A stretch of DNA of 25,479 nt from TMED108 sp964386795 (GCA_964386795.1 CAYLUE010000018.1:1-25479); one strand, 5' to 3'. Shown: positions 9,121-15,750, counted from the stretch's first letter. The notes: generated from the sequence alone by a model not told the origin. Numbers and translations: made by a program.

Positions 9121-9156
9121 TCCTCAAATGGTTAATTTTTTGTTTAATCAATTATA
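9121..9156 (-). promoter_or_regulatory. Candidate internal promoter -10 and ribosome site before the GldL-like gene
   Basis: The 124-bp gap (9115-9238) is the only sizeable gap inside the nine-gene cluster. On the minus strand it holds a perfect TATAAT at 9156-9151, about 37 bp upstream of the ATG at 9114, and a GAGGA ribosome site at 9125-9121 with good spacing. No convincing -35 hexamer lies 16-18 bp further upstream, so the promoter is tentative. If real, it would let the GldL/GldM/outer-membrane part be expressed separately from, or more strongly than, the PilN/PilO-like part. Confidence 0.4.
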
Positions 9157-9238
9157 TAGAATTGAGTATCAAATTGGTTGATAATAATAATAGATATAAT
9201 GCTTTAACTAACTACTGCAATAATACTCATGCCTATAA

Positions 9239-10216
9239 TTAGTTGAGATCGGTGCTATATAGCTTTCCCTTATATTCAAAATAAGATTGACCGTTTCGTC
9301 TCGCATCAGTAAATGCTTTTTTAAAACCTTTAGTCGTGACTTGTATGGCCGCACCTTTTTCTAATTGCAATACAATACTCTTTCTAGCGCTAGAAAGAGT
9401 TACGCTATTAGCTGTTATATCATTAATAGTATAAATATCAATAATGGATCCATTTTTGTAAGTTTTTCCATTGATCACAACAGATGGATTTGGCATCAGA
9501 CTAACACCTGTCAGATAATATGCGCGAGTATTGGGAGCTGCTTTTGCAACCCTTTTAGGTTTATAAAAAATATCTTTACCCCAATTCATATTTTTTTGCA
9601 ATCCTATTGTATTATACAAAGGGGTATTTTTGATTACTTTATTAAAATTGATTGACAACACATCGCTAGTATTTAAAGGTTTAGATAGATAGTGATACAG
9701 TGTAAAAAATCCTGTCACTTTGTTGCTCGAAGATCGATCCATTATTATTGTGTTTACAAAATAACCAGACTCAAATAACTGTTCCATTAATTTCCCAATA
9801 TTTAAAAAGACGCCACTTACTTTAAGATTGATTTGATAGCGCTCCGTGGTCCGGTCATAATTTTCAAAAACTCCTTGAGGAGCATTTAGATTATTCTTTA
9901 ACTCTGATGTTAATTCAATAACTGAAATATTATTTCTTTTACACATTTCTTTAATTGTATCAAGCGATTCTAAATATTCTACGTCTCCCTCAAATTGTTT
10001 AGTAATTTTTTCTACATATTTTACATATTTCTTATTATTGGCTAATAGATCCGGAATATTCATTGATTCATAATTGGATAACTCAATTTTATTATCAATA
10101 TAGGATATTTTATCAGCTATAGAATTGATATTTAATACCGTTGTATAATTATATACTATTAGCCCGATAAGTAGTATCGCCTGAAATATGCGCTTAGAAC
10201 TATTCTTATTTTTCAT
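9239..10216 (-). CDS. PilO-like inner-membrane protein fused to a PilP/GspC-like periplasmic domain
   Basis: The 325-residue protein has a short basic N-terminus, one membrane helix (about 10-25) and a helical/coiled segment (about 30-95). A ferredoxin-like PilO-type domain follows (about 95-180; key stretch YQINLKVSGVFLNIGKLMEQ, then a strand MDRSSS and a V-T-G-F-F-T-L-Y-H-Y strand). After a linker with WGKDIFYKP, residues 231-290 (YYLTGVSLMPNPSVVINGKT ... GSIIDIYTINDI ... VTLSSARKSIVLQL) follow the PilP/GspC homology-region pattern that docks on a secretin. In type IV pili PilO and PilP are usually separate proteins. The C-terminal 27 residues (AFTDARRNGQSYFEYKGKLY) match a short tail seen on unrelated secreted and phage proteins. 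The start overlaps the PilN-like stop by 4 bp (ATGA), so translation is coupled. The call rests on pattern recognition only. Confidence 0.6.
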   Translation of the reverse strand: MKNKNSSKRIFQAILLIGLIVYNYTTVLNINSIADKISYIDNKIELSNYESMNIPDLLANNKKYVKYVEKITKQFEGDVEYLESLDTIKEMCKRNNISVIELTSELKNNLNAPQGVFENYDRTTERYQINLKVSGVFLNIGKLMEQLFESGYFVNTIIMDRSSSNKVTGFFTLYHYLSKPLNTSDVLSINFNKVIKNTPLYNTIGLQKNMNWGKDIFYKPKRVAKAAPNTRAYYLTGVSLMPNPSVVINGKTYKNGSIIDIYTINDITANSVTLSSARKSIVLQLEKGAAIQVTTKGFKKAFTDARRNGQSYFEYKGKLYSTDLN

Positions 10217-11646
10217 GATTTTAAATCAATTGTAAAAATTAAATTATCTTGAGGAAGTGTTTTTTGATCTTTTACAATGACCCTTTTAATTGAGCGTTGC
10301 TTTCTCAAATCCTCAACTAGCTTATTAAATATTTTTGATGCAGTATTTTTATTGCTGGCAATCTCTCCCTTTAATAGAAACGAGTAAGAATTATCACTGT
10401 TTCTTGTATAGCTAATTTGATCCATTTTAACAGATTTAGGGGCTATAGTTGACAATAATTTTGATAGCTCAATAATCCTCTGAGAATTTTGTGTATCAAC
10501 CAACTTGTTCTTTTCAATCTGTTCACCAACAACAGTTCCAGCGATTAGTTGAAGCTTCCTTTCTTTTATAGGGAGCTCGCTATTTAGATTTCTAAGATCA
10601 ATATAATTTTGCGATGTAAAATAAATCAATGCAATAACTGCAGCAGCATAAGCAATTATCTCTGTAACTAATTTTAATGGCGATATTTTATTATTGCTTA
10701 AATCCTTTGAATTAGAACTAGATTGAATACTCTCTTCCTCTTCTCCATTTTCCCAGAGATCATCTTCTTCATTCACTTCTTCTTCGAGCTCTTCTTCTAA
10801 AAAATCAACCCCCTCAATATTTCTATTTAGCTCATTAATTCCCTTAACAACTATAGGCTGGGCATCCTCCAGCTCTTTTCTGTGTTTTTCTATATCAATT
10901 TTTAAATCAACATCTATGATTTTTTGATCATATTTATCATATTTATTGATTTCTTCTTTAAGCCAATCATGATAGCCCTCATCTTTTTTTCCTGTGATTT
11001 GAGCGTCATCAATTGTTGATTGCAGTTTTTTTAATGATTTTTTTGCAGCAGTAAGATCTTTTTTTATCAAAGTATATTGTACATGATCGATCTTTTTTTC
11101 AAAGTCTATGATAGCTTTTTGTACACGATCCTTACTTGCTTTTACAGAGCGCTGAATACGCTTCTTTTGTAATCTATTATGAAAAATATCAATTTTATTA
11201 TGATGTTCGGTCCAAAGAGTTTTTAGTTCTGAGCTTTCATCAGATTCAGATTTAAGAGAAAAAACGACTTCGCTATATTTTTTAATTTCTCGTTCAATGG
11301 CAATAAAATCATTTGATGTGGCATCTTCTTCCAAATTAGATAACATCAGCGAAACATTTGATTCAGCGTTTGCTAATTTTAATTTAAAGAGTTGACTTTT
11401 TTGTTGATATAAATTGCTTTTAACACCATCAAGAAATTCCGAATAATTTTTATCTTTATTCGCAAGCTCTTTACCATCTTCAATTATTTTTTCTAATTTT
11501 TCAATTGATTCAGCAACGCTTTGAAAATCTTGGAACGCACTCATATCTTCATTGATCATTTTCTTATTATCAATTCCATAATTATCTATAAGACCCTTAT
11601 GAATTGAATTAGTATCAATTGGCGTCTTTTCATTTTTCTTTTTCAT
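10213..11646 (-). CDS. PilN-like inner-membrane protein with long helical cytoplasmic N-terminal region
   Basis: The 477-residue protein has a C-terminal third matching PilN/GspL-type architecture: a membrane helix at about 325-344 (LVTEIIAYAAAVIALIYFTS), a coiled segment (345-395), then LSKLLSTIAPKSVKMDQISY and a ferredoxin-like domain (LLKGEIASNKNTASKIFNKL ... RVIVKD). Ordinary PilN is about 180-200 residues and has almost no cytoplasmic part. Here about 320 residues precede the helix: two or three diverged helical repeats of roughly 80-95 residues (around 41-85, 88-157, 168-243) and a strongly acidic tract (281-306, dense in Glu). In type IV pili PilN's cytoplasmic N-terminus binds PilM; no PilM gene is visible, so the extension may replace it or contact the ParA-like ATPase encoded 6 bp upstream. 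The stop overlaps the next start. Confidence 0.6.
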   Translation of the reverse strand: MKKKNEKTPIDTNSIHKGLIDNYGIDNKKMINEDMSAFQDFQSVAESIEKLEKIIEDGKELANKDKNYSEFLDGVKSNLYQQKSQLFKLKLANAESNVSLMLSNLEEDATSNDFIAIEREIKKYSEVVFSLKSESDESSELKTLWTEHHNKIDIFHNRLQKKRIQRSVKASKDRVQKAIIDFEKKIDHVQYTLIKKDLTAAKKSLKKLQSTIDDAQITGKKDEGYHDWLKEEINKYDKYDQKIIDVDLKIDIEKHRKELEDAQPIVVKGINELNRNIEGVDFLEEELEEEVNEEDDLWENGEEEESIQSSSNSKDLSNNKISPLKLVTEIIAYAAAVIALIYFTSQNYIDLRNLNSELPIKERKLQLIAGTVVGEQIEKNKLVDTQNSQRIIELSKLLSTIAPKSVKMDQISYTRNSDNSYSFLLKGEIASNKNTASKIFNKLVEDLRKQRSIKRVIVKDQKTLPQDNLIFTIDLKS

Positions 11647-11652
11647 GTATTA

Positions 11653-12465
11653 TTATTTGATTTTTGCAATATATCTATTAATAGCTAAAGCAACACTATC
11701 ATAGTTCTTTGCAACTCTGTGTCCAGATGAAAATTCATGGATTGCTTTTCGGTTGCTATGAGATTTTGAAATTACTGTTGAATATCCTATCGTAGTTTTA
11801 AAGACCCCAGCTTTAAATTCAGAAGAAGCAATTTTTTTCATTTCTATAGATTGTGATGATCCATTCACAAATTTTGTCATTAATACAGGTAGTGGTTTTA
11901 TTTTTGGATTTAGCTTTCTTACATCTTGCATTATTTTTTCACTTACGATTCTGGCATCAAGTGACCATTGATCTTCTGCGCTTAATACATACCAATACCA
12001 ATTACTTGTTAATAATGCATTTAGTGTTAATACGGATGATTTTTGTGGGGGTGTATCAATAATAATAAAATCAAATTCAGATTTTAATTTTCTATTAAAA
12101 AAATGATCAAACAACTTAAATACATTTAAATCTAGTAAAGATTTAACTTCGCCTTCTGTACTATCCAGCATTAACGTAGATGCCAGAAGCTTGATGTTAG
12201 GATTCCTAGTTTCAACAATATAATCTGTTGCACTATCACCAGATGATTTAAGCAAGCTTGTAACATTCCTTTCATCTTCAATCACATCTTCTTGGTAATT
12301 TTTTGCAAGGCTAGAGGATGTATTAGCCTGTGCATCTAAGTCACACACTAATACATTACAATTTTTACTTGCCAGGCTCCATGCAATATTAATAGCGGTA
12401 GTAGATCTGCCTACTCCACCCTTATTGCAAACCAGAGTAATAATTTGAGTTTTTTTTGCTGACAT
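11653..12465 (-). CDS. ParA/MinD-type P-loop ATPase with Arg in the P-loop Lys position
   Basis: The 270-residue protein has a deviant Walker A motif NKGGVGRSTT (14-23), Walker A-prime region VCDLDAQAN (40-48) and Walker B IIIDTPP (135-140). It lacks a DNA-binding N-terminal extension, so it is a small ParA or CpaE/FlhG/MinD-like cytoplasmic ATPase. Such ATPases place plasmids, pili, flagella or secretion machines by dimerising on nucleoid or membrane. The signature Lys (K15) is present, but the residue that is normally the P-loop Lys is Arg (R20, codon AGA), which could weaken hydrolysis. No ParB or parS-like element is seen, arguing against chromosome or plasmid partition. The position inside a pilus-platform-like operon (8 bp and 6 bp from its neighbours) suggests it localises or regulates that machine; this role is inference. 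Confidence 0.85.
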   Translation of the reverse strand: MSAKKTQIITLVCNKGGVGRSTTAINIAWSLASKNCNVLVCDLDAQANTSSSLAKNYQEDVIEDERNVTSLLKSSGDSATDYIVETRNPNIKLLASTLMLDSTEGEVKSLLDLNVFKLFDHFFNRKLKSEFDFIIIDTPPQKSSVLTLNALLTSNWYWYVLSAEDQWSLDARIVSEKIMQDVRKLNPKIKPLPVLMTKFVNGSSQSIEMKKIASSEFKAGVFKTTIGYSTVISKSHSNRKAIHEFSSGHRVAKNYDSVALAINRYIAKIK

Positions 12466-12473
12466 TATATAAT

Positions 12474-13196
12474 TTACTTAATAATAGAGGTATTATCTGA
12501 GGAAGTTATTTGGTTATTATCATTTAGAGAAATATTAGTGTTCAGCCGCAAATCACTACCAATTTCATATCGATTATCATCATTGCCGCCATCCCACTTT
12601 TTTTTACTTTTATAAAAATTACTTTCAAGACAAACACTAATTTCATAAGAATCTGTAGCATTATTAGAGCTATATGCAATAACGCATTCACGGGGAAATG
12701 AATCAAAGACAGAAACTGAATTAGGTAATACCGTGATAGTTGATGAGTCTATAGATGTTATAGTAACAGTAGATTCATTATCTAGTGTGTCTTCTGTATT
12801 GTAGGTTAGGTTGAAATATTTCAGCGTTTCTAGTTTAAGATGGTTATAGCGAATATTTAATGTATCCATATTTAAAGATGTAGAAATATTATAATATGAA
12901 TCATGTAAGAAATCAACTGTATGATCTAATTTAATTGTAGAACTAATAAATAACGGATCTCGCATTTCTTCATACAAGATTTGCTCATTTAGTAATAAGT
13001 CTATAGGGTTAGCAGTGGGCCCAGATTTAGGAAAGGCCTGATAGGTCATTTTATAATATTGGATTGATTTTGATAAATTTAGGGCATTAGTTAATCTGGC
13101 GTGGTCTCTTGTTATCTTACCAGCTTCAATAGACATTAGCAGCATGAAATAGGTTAAGCTAGAAAATAATACAAATTTTAATAAGAACTTAACCAA
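12474..13196 (-). CDS. Pilin/pseudopilin-like protein without a recognisable prepilin cleavage site
   Basis: The 240-residue protein has an N-terminal membrane helix (about 4-23) followed by HARLTNALNLSKSIQYYKMT, which ends in Q-A-F-P. This is the pattern of the long pilin helix and the first loop of small pilins and pseudopilins. Near the C-terminus YEISVCLES and DGGNDDNRYEIG (202-213) match an ending I know from minor pilins, with C171 and C189 available for a disulfide. The canonical G/A|F-T-L-x-E prepilin-peptidase motif is absent; the helix has no Glu five residues after a Gly. The protein may stay as a fixed membrane component instead of polymerising. The start is TTG (13196) with a weak ribosome site; the first in-frame ATG is inside the helix (residue 18) and would truncate it. 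The gene begins 3 bp after its upstream neighbour. Confidence 0.5.
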   Translation of the reverse strand: MVKFLLKFVLFSSLTYFMLLMSIEAGKITRDHARLTNALNLSKSIQYYKMTYQAFPKSGPTANPIDLLLNEQILYEEMRDPLFISSTIKLDHTVDFLHDSYYNISTSLNMDTLNIRYNHLKLETLKYFNLTYNTEDTLDNESTVTITSIDSSTITVLPNSVSVFDSFPRECVIAYSSNNATDSYEISVCLESNFYKSKKKWDGGNDDNRYEIGSDLRLNTNISLNDNNQITSSDNTSIIK

Positions 13197-13199
13197 TGC

Positions 13200-13610
13200 T
13201 CAATTGCCAATTAGTTGTTGGTTGTAATCTGTTACAATACCAGTATAGTCAAAATACAAAAAAGCAATTAATAAAAAACTTAACAACATAAATACAACAA
13301 AGGCTTGATTAAATAGTGATTTGATATAACTATCAATATCAGGATTTATAGTTGTATCAGATTCGTCAATTTTAAGAGTAGTATTGGTTTTATCTACAAT
13401 GTAGGATTTATTATACGGTGCTGGTTCTGGATATGTGGAAGGGTCATTAAGGGCAGAGGAATCTATTTCACCATAAATATATAAATTACAAATATCGCAG
13501 GAGGTAGAATCCAGTGACAAACGTTCATTACACTTCGAGCAAATATAGGTATCTGAAAAGGGATAAGCAGGATCACGTGGATCGGACAATCTATGAACGT
13601 AATTTTTCAC
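13200..13610 (-). CDS. Small zinc-ribbon protein with C-terminal membrane helix
   Basis: The 136-residue protein has four cysteines arranged CSKC (C24, C27) and CDIC (C38, C41), a treble-clef or zinc-ribbon knuckle pair. A polar, proline-containing and threonine/aspartate-rich linker follows (45-95), then one membrane helix (about 102-120, FVVFMLLSFLLIAFLYF) and a short tail. The zinc ribbon would sit on one side of the inner membrane, cytoplasmic if the C-terminus points out. It is the first gene of the cluster, read from GTG at 13610 because an in-frame stop lies 33 bp upstream and no ATG occurs in the first part. No ribosome site is visible in the AT-rich leader. Function is unknown. A regulatory or assembly role for the downstream complex is a guess from position. 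Confidence 0.65.
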   Translation of the reverse strand: MKNYVHRLSDPRDPAYPFSDTYICSKCNERLSLDSTSCDICNLYIYGEIDSSALNDPSTYPEPAPYNKSYIVDKTNTTLKIDESDTTINPDIDSYIKSLFNQAFVVFMLLSFLLIAFLYFDYTGIVTDYNQQLIGN

Positions 13611-13728
13611 GAAATAAATTACAAATAAGAAAATAAAGAATTAATAATATTTTTAAGAAATAAAAATAAAAAAACAAATAAAGCTCGAACAGTTTAAATA
13701 TGAAATTATAAATAATAAAATATTAAAC

Positions 13729-13761
13729 ATTATAATATAGATACCCTCGGTATAATTACCG
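13729..13761 (-). promoter_or_regulatory. Possible operator palindrome beside a TATAAT box for the nine-gene cluster
   Basis: CGGTA and TACCG form a perfect 5-bp inverted repeat with a 4-bp centre (13748-13761); it is one of the few GC-containing spots in the AT-rich spacer. On the minus strand a TATAAT lies at 13734-13729, so the palindrome would cover the -35 region of a promoter reading into the cluster, about 120 bp before the GTG start. No good -35 hexamer is seen, which would fit an activator-dependent promoter, but chance TATAAT boxes are common in such AT-rich DNA. Confidence 0.25.
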
Positions 13762-14155
13762 GATAAAGATTTATATAGTGAGGAAGTTATTATACATAAT
13801 ATTGGTATTTTATGATAGAATATACATCTCTATAATTGAAGAATTATTAAAATAAGATGTTAAACATTTAAATAGAGATAAATATTTAAGTGCATTTAAA
13901 ATGAAAAAAATAAAAAAAAACAAAAATACATGAGAGCCAATGAAGATTAATTGAAGGAATTATAGTTTGTTATTAAGAATTGGAAGATCAATGAAGAATG
14001 ATAGGTAAGAATAATAAATATATTTTATTAGTATGAGCAATTCTTATAATAATCAGCTAATTAAAAGAGTGCTTAAAGGTCATTAAATACACAAAATCAT
14101 ATAATTACTACGTATTAAATGAATATTATATTTATATGGTAAGAATAGTAGGAAA

Positions 14156-14182
14156 TACGTTTTTTAATTATAAAAACACGTA
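14156..14182. repeat. Imperfect inverted repeat, 11-bp stem with one bulge
   Basis: TACGTTTTTTA (14156-14166) pairs with TAAAAACACGTA (14171-14182) leaving one unpaired C and a 4-base centre (AATT-like). No T-run follows on either strand outside the stem, so it is not a standard terminator. It may be a protein-binding site or simply the result of AT-richness. Confidence 0.3.
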
Positions 14183-14297
14183 GCAAATATCATAAATAAT
14201 TAAGAAGTATATTAAAATTAGAATTTAAAGCTGAATATATCATATTAAAAAGTGTGCGAGATTAATGCTTCTTTTATCCAGTAATCCATTTATTATA

Positions 14298-14338
14298 TTG
14301 ACATAATATATTTTATATTCCGATATTCCGATATCAAT
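14298..14338 (+). promoter_or_regulatory. Candidate promoter with tandem CCGATAT repeat, very short leader
   Basis: A consensus TTGACA lies at 14298-14303. Eighteen bases downstream is GATATT (14322-14327), four of six matching the -10 consensus. TATATT at 14314-14319 is a second option but would need another -35. Either choice starts transcription within about 5-15 bases of the ATG at 14339, and no Shine-Dalgarno is present, so the message could be leaderless. The -10/start region contains CCGATAT twice in tandem (14320-14326 and 14328-14334), which could be a repressor or autoregulation site. Confidence 0.4.
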
Positions 14339-15262
14339 ATGAATGATTCTGATATATATAAAGTGATAAAATCCCTAGTTGGTTATAGTGACAATGGTAA
14401 TTCACCTAGTATGCGAACCATGATGAAAACCTTGCTTCCAATTGAACACGCAAGTGGTTATTATTTATCAAATAAAGCTGAATTTTATGATCCAATTCAG
14501 GACCAAGTCTTTTACAGGAATTATAAATTTGATGATGAAAAATCACGGAACGATTCCATAGAGTATATAAATGGAAGAATTGATTATTATAATAGATTAT
14601 GTGATGATGAATTTTCAAAATCAGGTGCTATATACGATTATATTGATCCAATTGTAGCCTGGGGTATCAAGGTTAAGCTCAGCTCCCCAATATTATTAGA
14701 CCATACTACACATGATAGCCATAGTAATAAGGAAACTATCCGAATAATTAATAATGAATACTTATATAAATGTGCCTTGAAATTAGATTCAGAACAGTTT
14801 TGTGCCCGATTCAATAAGCTGATTTATGTATATTTGACAAAACTGGCTGGCGGTAGAAAATTATTAACAGATAATACTTTATATAATCCAATCATTGAAT
14901 ACGAGGATTGGTTTATGTCAGCAGGAAAAGATAGTGGAGAAATCAAAACACTAGCTAATAGTTTACGTGGTATGAAAACTTCTGATTCTCCGCTAGCTTA
15001 TACATCAGATGAAAAGCTTAAAAAAATAAATGCCACCTATAGTCTTAGAGCAAACCCTGATCATAAAAAATGGTATTCAAGCCCTGTGGAATCTAAAATT
15101 ATTTCATTAATTGAAAATGGAATGATTGATGGATTTGTACAGGATTGTAGATTTAAAAACGTTAATAAAATCAATATTAAGAAATTAGCTTATAAATTGA
15201 AATGTAGTGATAAAACTGCAAAAAAGTTTCTTAATGAACATGCCCCTTATTTATTGGAGTAG
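14339..15262 (+). CDS. Unknown 307-residue soluble protein with C-terminal helix-turn-helix-like segment
   Basis: I do not recognise this protein. It has no signal peptide or membrane segment, is rich in Asp, Lys, Tyr and Asn, and has only a few Cys (for example in RLCDDEFS and EQFCARF) that do not form a metal motif. The last 35 residues (IKKLAYKLKCSDKTAKKFLN, ending APYLLE) have the length and spacing of a helix-turn-helix, like those in small regulators or replication-type proteins. It could therefore bind DNA, and being divergent from the nine-gene cluster it is a candidate regulator, though the spacer is 728 bp. The upstream tandem CCGATAT repeat could be its own operator. The stop lies 2 bp before the asparaginase-like start, whose GGAG ribosome site is inside this gene's last codons, so the two are translationally linked. 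Confidence 0.75.
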   Translation: MNDSDIYKVIKSLVGYSDNGNSPSMRTMMKTLLPIEHASGYYLSNKAEFYDPIQDQVFYRNYKFDDEKSRNDSIEYINGRIDYYNRLCDDEFSKSGAIYDYIDPIVAWGIKVKLSSPILLDHTTHDSHSNKETIRIINNEYLYKCALKLDSEQFCARFNKLIYVYLTKLAGGRKLLTDNTLYNPIIEYEDWFMSAGKDSGEIKTLANSLRGMKTSDSPLAYTSDEKLKKINATYSLRANPDHKKWYSSPVESKIISLIENGMIDGFVQDCRFKNVNKINIKKLAYKLKCSDKTAKKFLNEHAPYLLE

Positions 15263-15264
15263 TT

Positions 15265-15750
15265 ATGACTATACGTATATTTATTACAGGTGGAACATTT
15301 GATAAAGAATATGATGAACTTACTGGCAAATTATTTTTTAATAAGACACATTTACGAGAAATGCTTGATTTAGGTAGATCAAAAGTGGATGTTAATATCT
15401 CTACCCTGATGATGAAAGATAGCCTTGAAATGAATGATATTGACCGCGAATTAATTGTTGATAATTGCTCTAATGCATCAGAACATCAGATTATTATAAC
15501 ACATGGCACTGACACTATGACCACAACAGCTTATGAAATTGCACAAGCTAATTTAAATAAGGTTGTTGTGCTTACTGGTGCAATGATACCTTATAAATTT
15601 GGTAGTTCTGATGGCCTTTTTAATCTTGGCGGTGCAATTGGTTTTGTGCAAAGTCTTAGTAATGGAGTTTATATTGCGATGAATGGTAAGTGTTTTGAAT
15701 ATGATAAAGTTGAAAAAAATAAAGAATCCGGTGAATTTGTAGTTATTTAA
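15265..15750 (+). CDS. Single-domain asparaginase-like protein
   Basis: The 161 residues correspond only to the N-terminal domain of the classic asparaginase/glutaminase fold (full-length enzymes are about 330). The catalytic set of that domain is present: ITGGTFDK with nucleophile-type T11, THGTDT with T82/D83, VLTGAMIP, and KVEKNKESGEF, which corresponds to the region of the catalytic Lys (K151 or K153). Missing is the C-terminal domain that completes the active site in the dimer. Short stand-alone members of this family are known in bacteria, so this need not be a broken gene; the frame is intact and closed by a stop. It is cytoplasmic, with no signal peptide. It is coupled to the unknown gene upstream (2-bp gap, GGAG at 15255-15258) and overlaps the convergent M24 peptidase by 8 bp. 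Substrate is unproven. Confidence 0.85.
   Translation: MTIRIFITGGTFDKEYDELTGKLFFNKTHLREMLDLGRSKVDVNISTLMMKDSLEMNDIDRELIVDNCSNASEHQIIITHGTDTMTTTAYEIAQANLNKVVVLTGAMIPYKFGSSDGLFNLGGAIGFVQSLSNGVYIAMNGKCFEYDKVEKNKESGEFVVI

Larger units (their letters stand above)
13611..14338. other. 728-bp AT-rich gene-free spacer between divergent genes
   Basis: This is the only long gap in the window. It lies between the divergent starts of the nine-gene cluster (13610, minus) and the unknown gene at 14339 (plus). It is far more AT-rich than the flanking genes and holds no open frame of useful length; the few ATGs open frames of about ten codons or less. Part of it (about 13860-14040) is strikingly purine-rich on the plus strand. 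I note a GAAG-centred motif (AATTGAAGA near 13836, CAATGAAGA near 13939 and 13989), three TACGT half-sites (14109, 14156, 14178) and the three elements listed separately. It probably carries the promoters of both transcripts. I cannot show an sRNA, an origin or a riboswitch. Confidence 0.7.

Noticed and set aside
11653..12465. ParA as part of a plasmid or chromosome partition system
   Set aside because: No ParB-like gene and no parS-like repeats are seen nearby, and the gene is embedded between membrane-complex genes.
13861..13925. Possible small lysine-rich ORF (ATG-AAA repeats near 13901)
   Set aside because: It stops after about ten codons and consists of poly-A; no ribosome site.
14156..14182. 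Inverted repeat as a rho-independent terminator
   Set aside because: Only a few G:C pairs, the T-run is inside the stem, and no gene ends nearby on either strand.
13611..14338. CRISPR array or integron-like repeats in the spacer
   Set aside because: The recurring words are short (6-9 bp), irregularly spaced and AT-rich; there is no constant repeat-spacer length and no cas or integrase gene.
15265..15750. Asparaginase as a frameshifted pseudogene
   Set aside because: The frame is intact with its own ribosome site and all motifs of the N-terminal domain; short stand-alone members exist, and the downstream sequence is the coding region of the convergent peptidase, not a lost second half.
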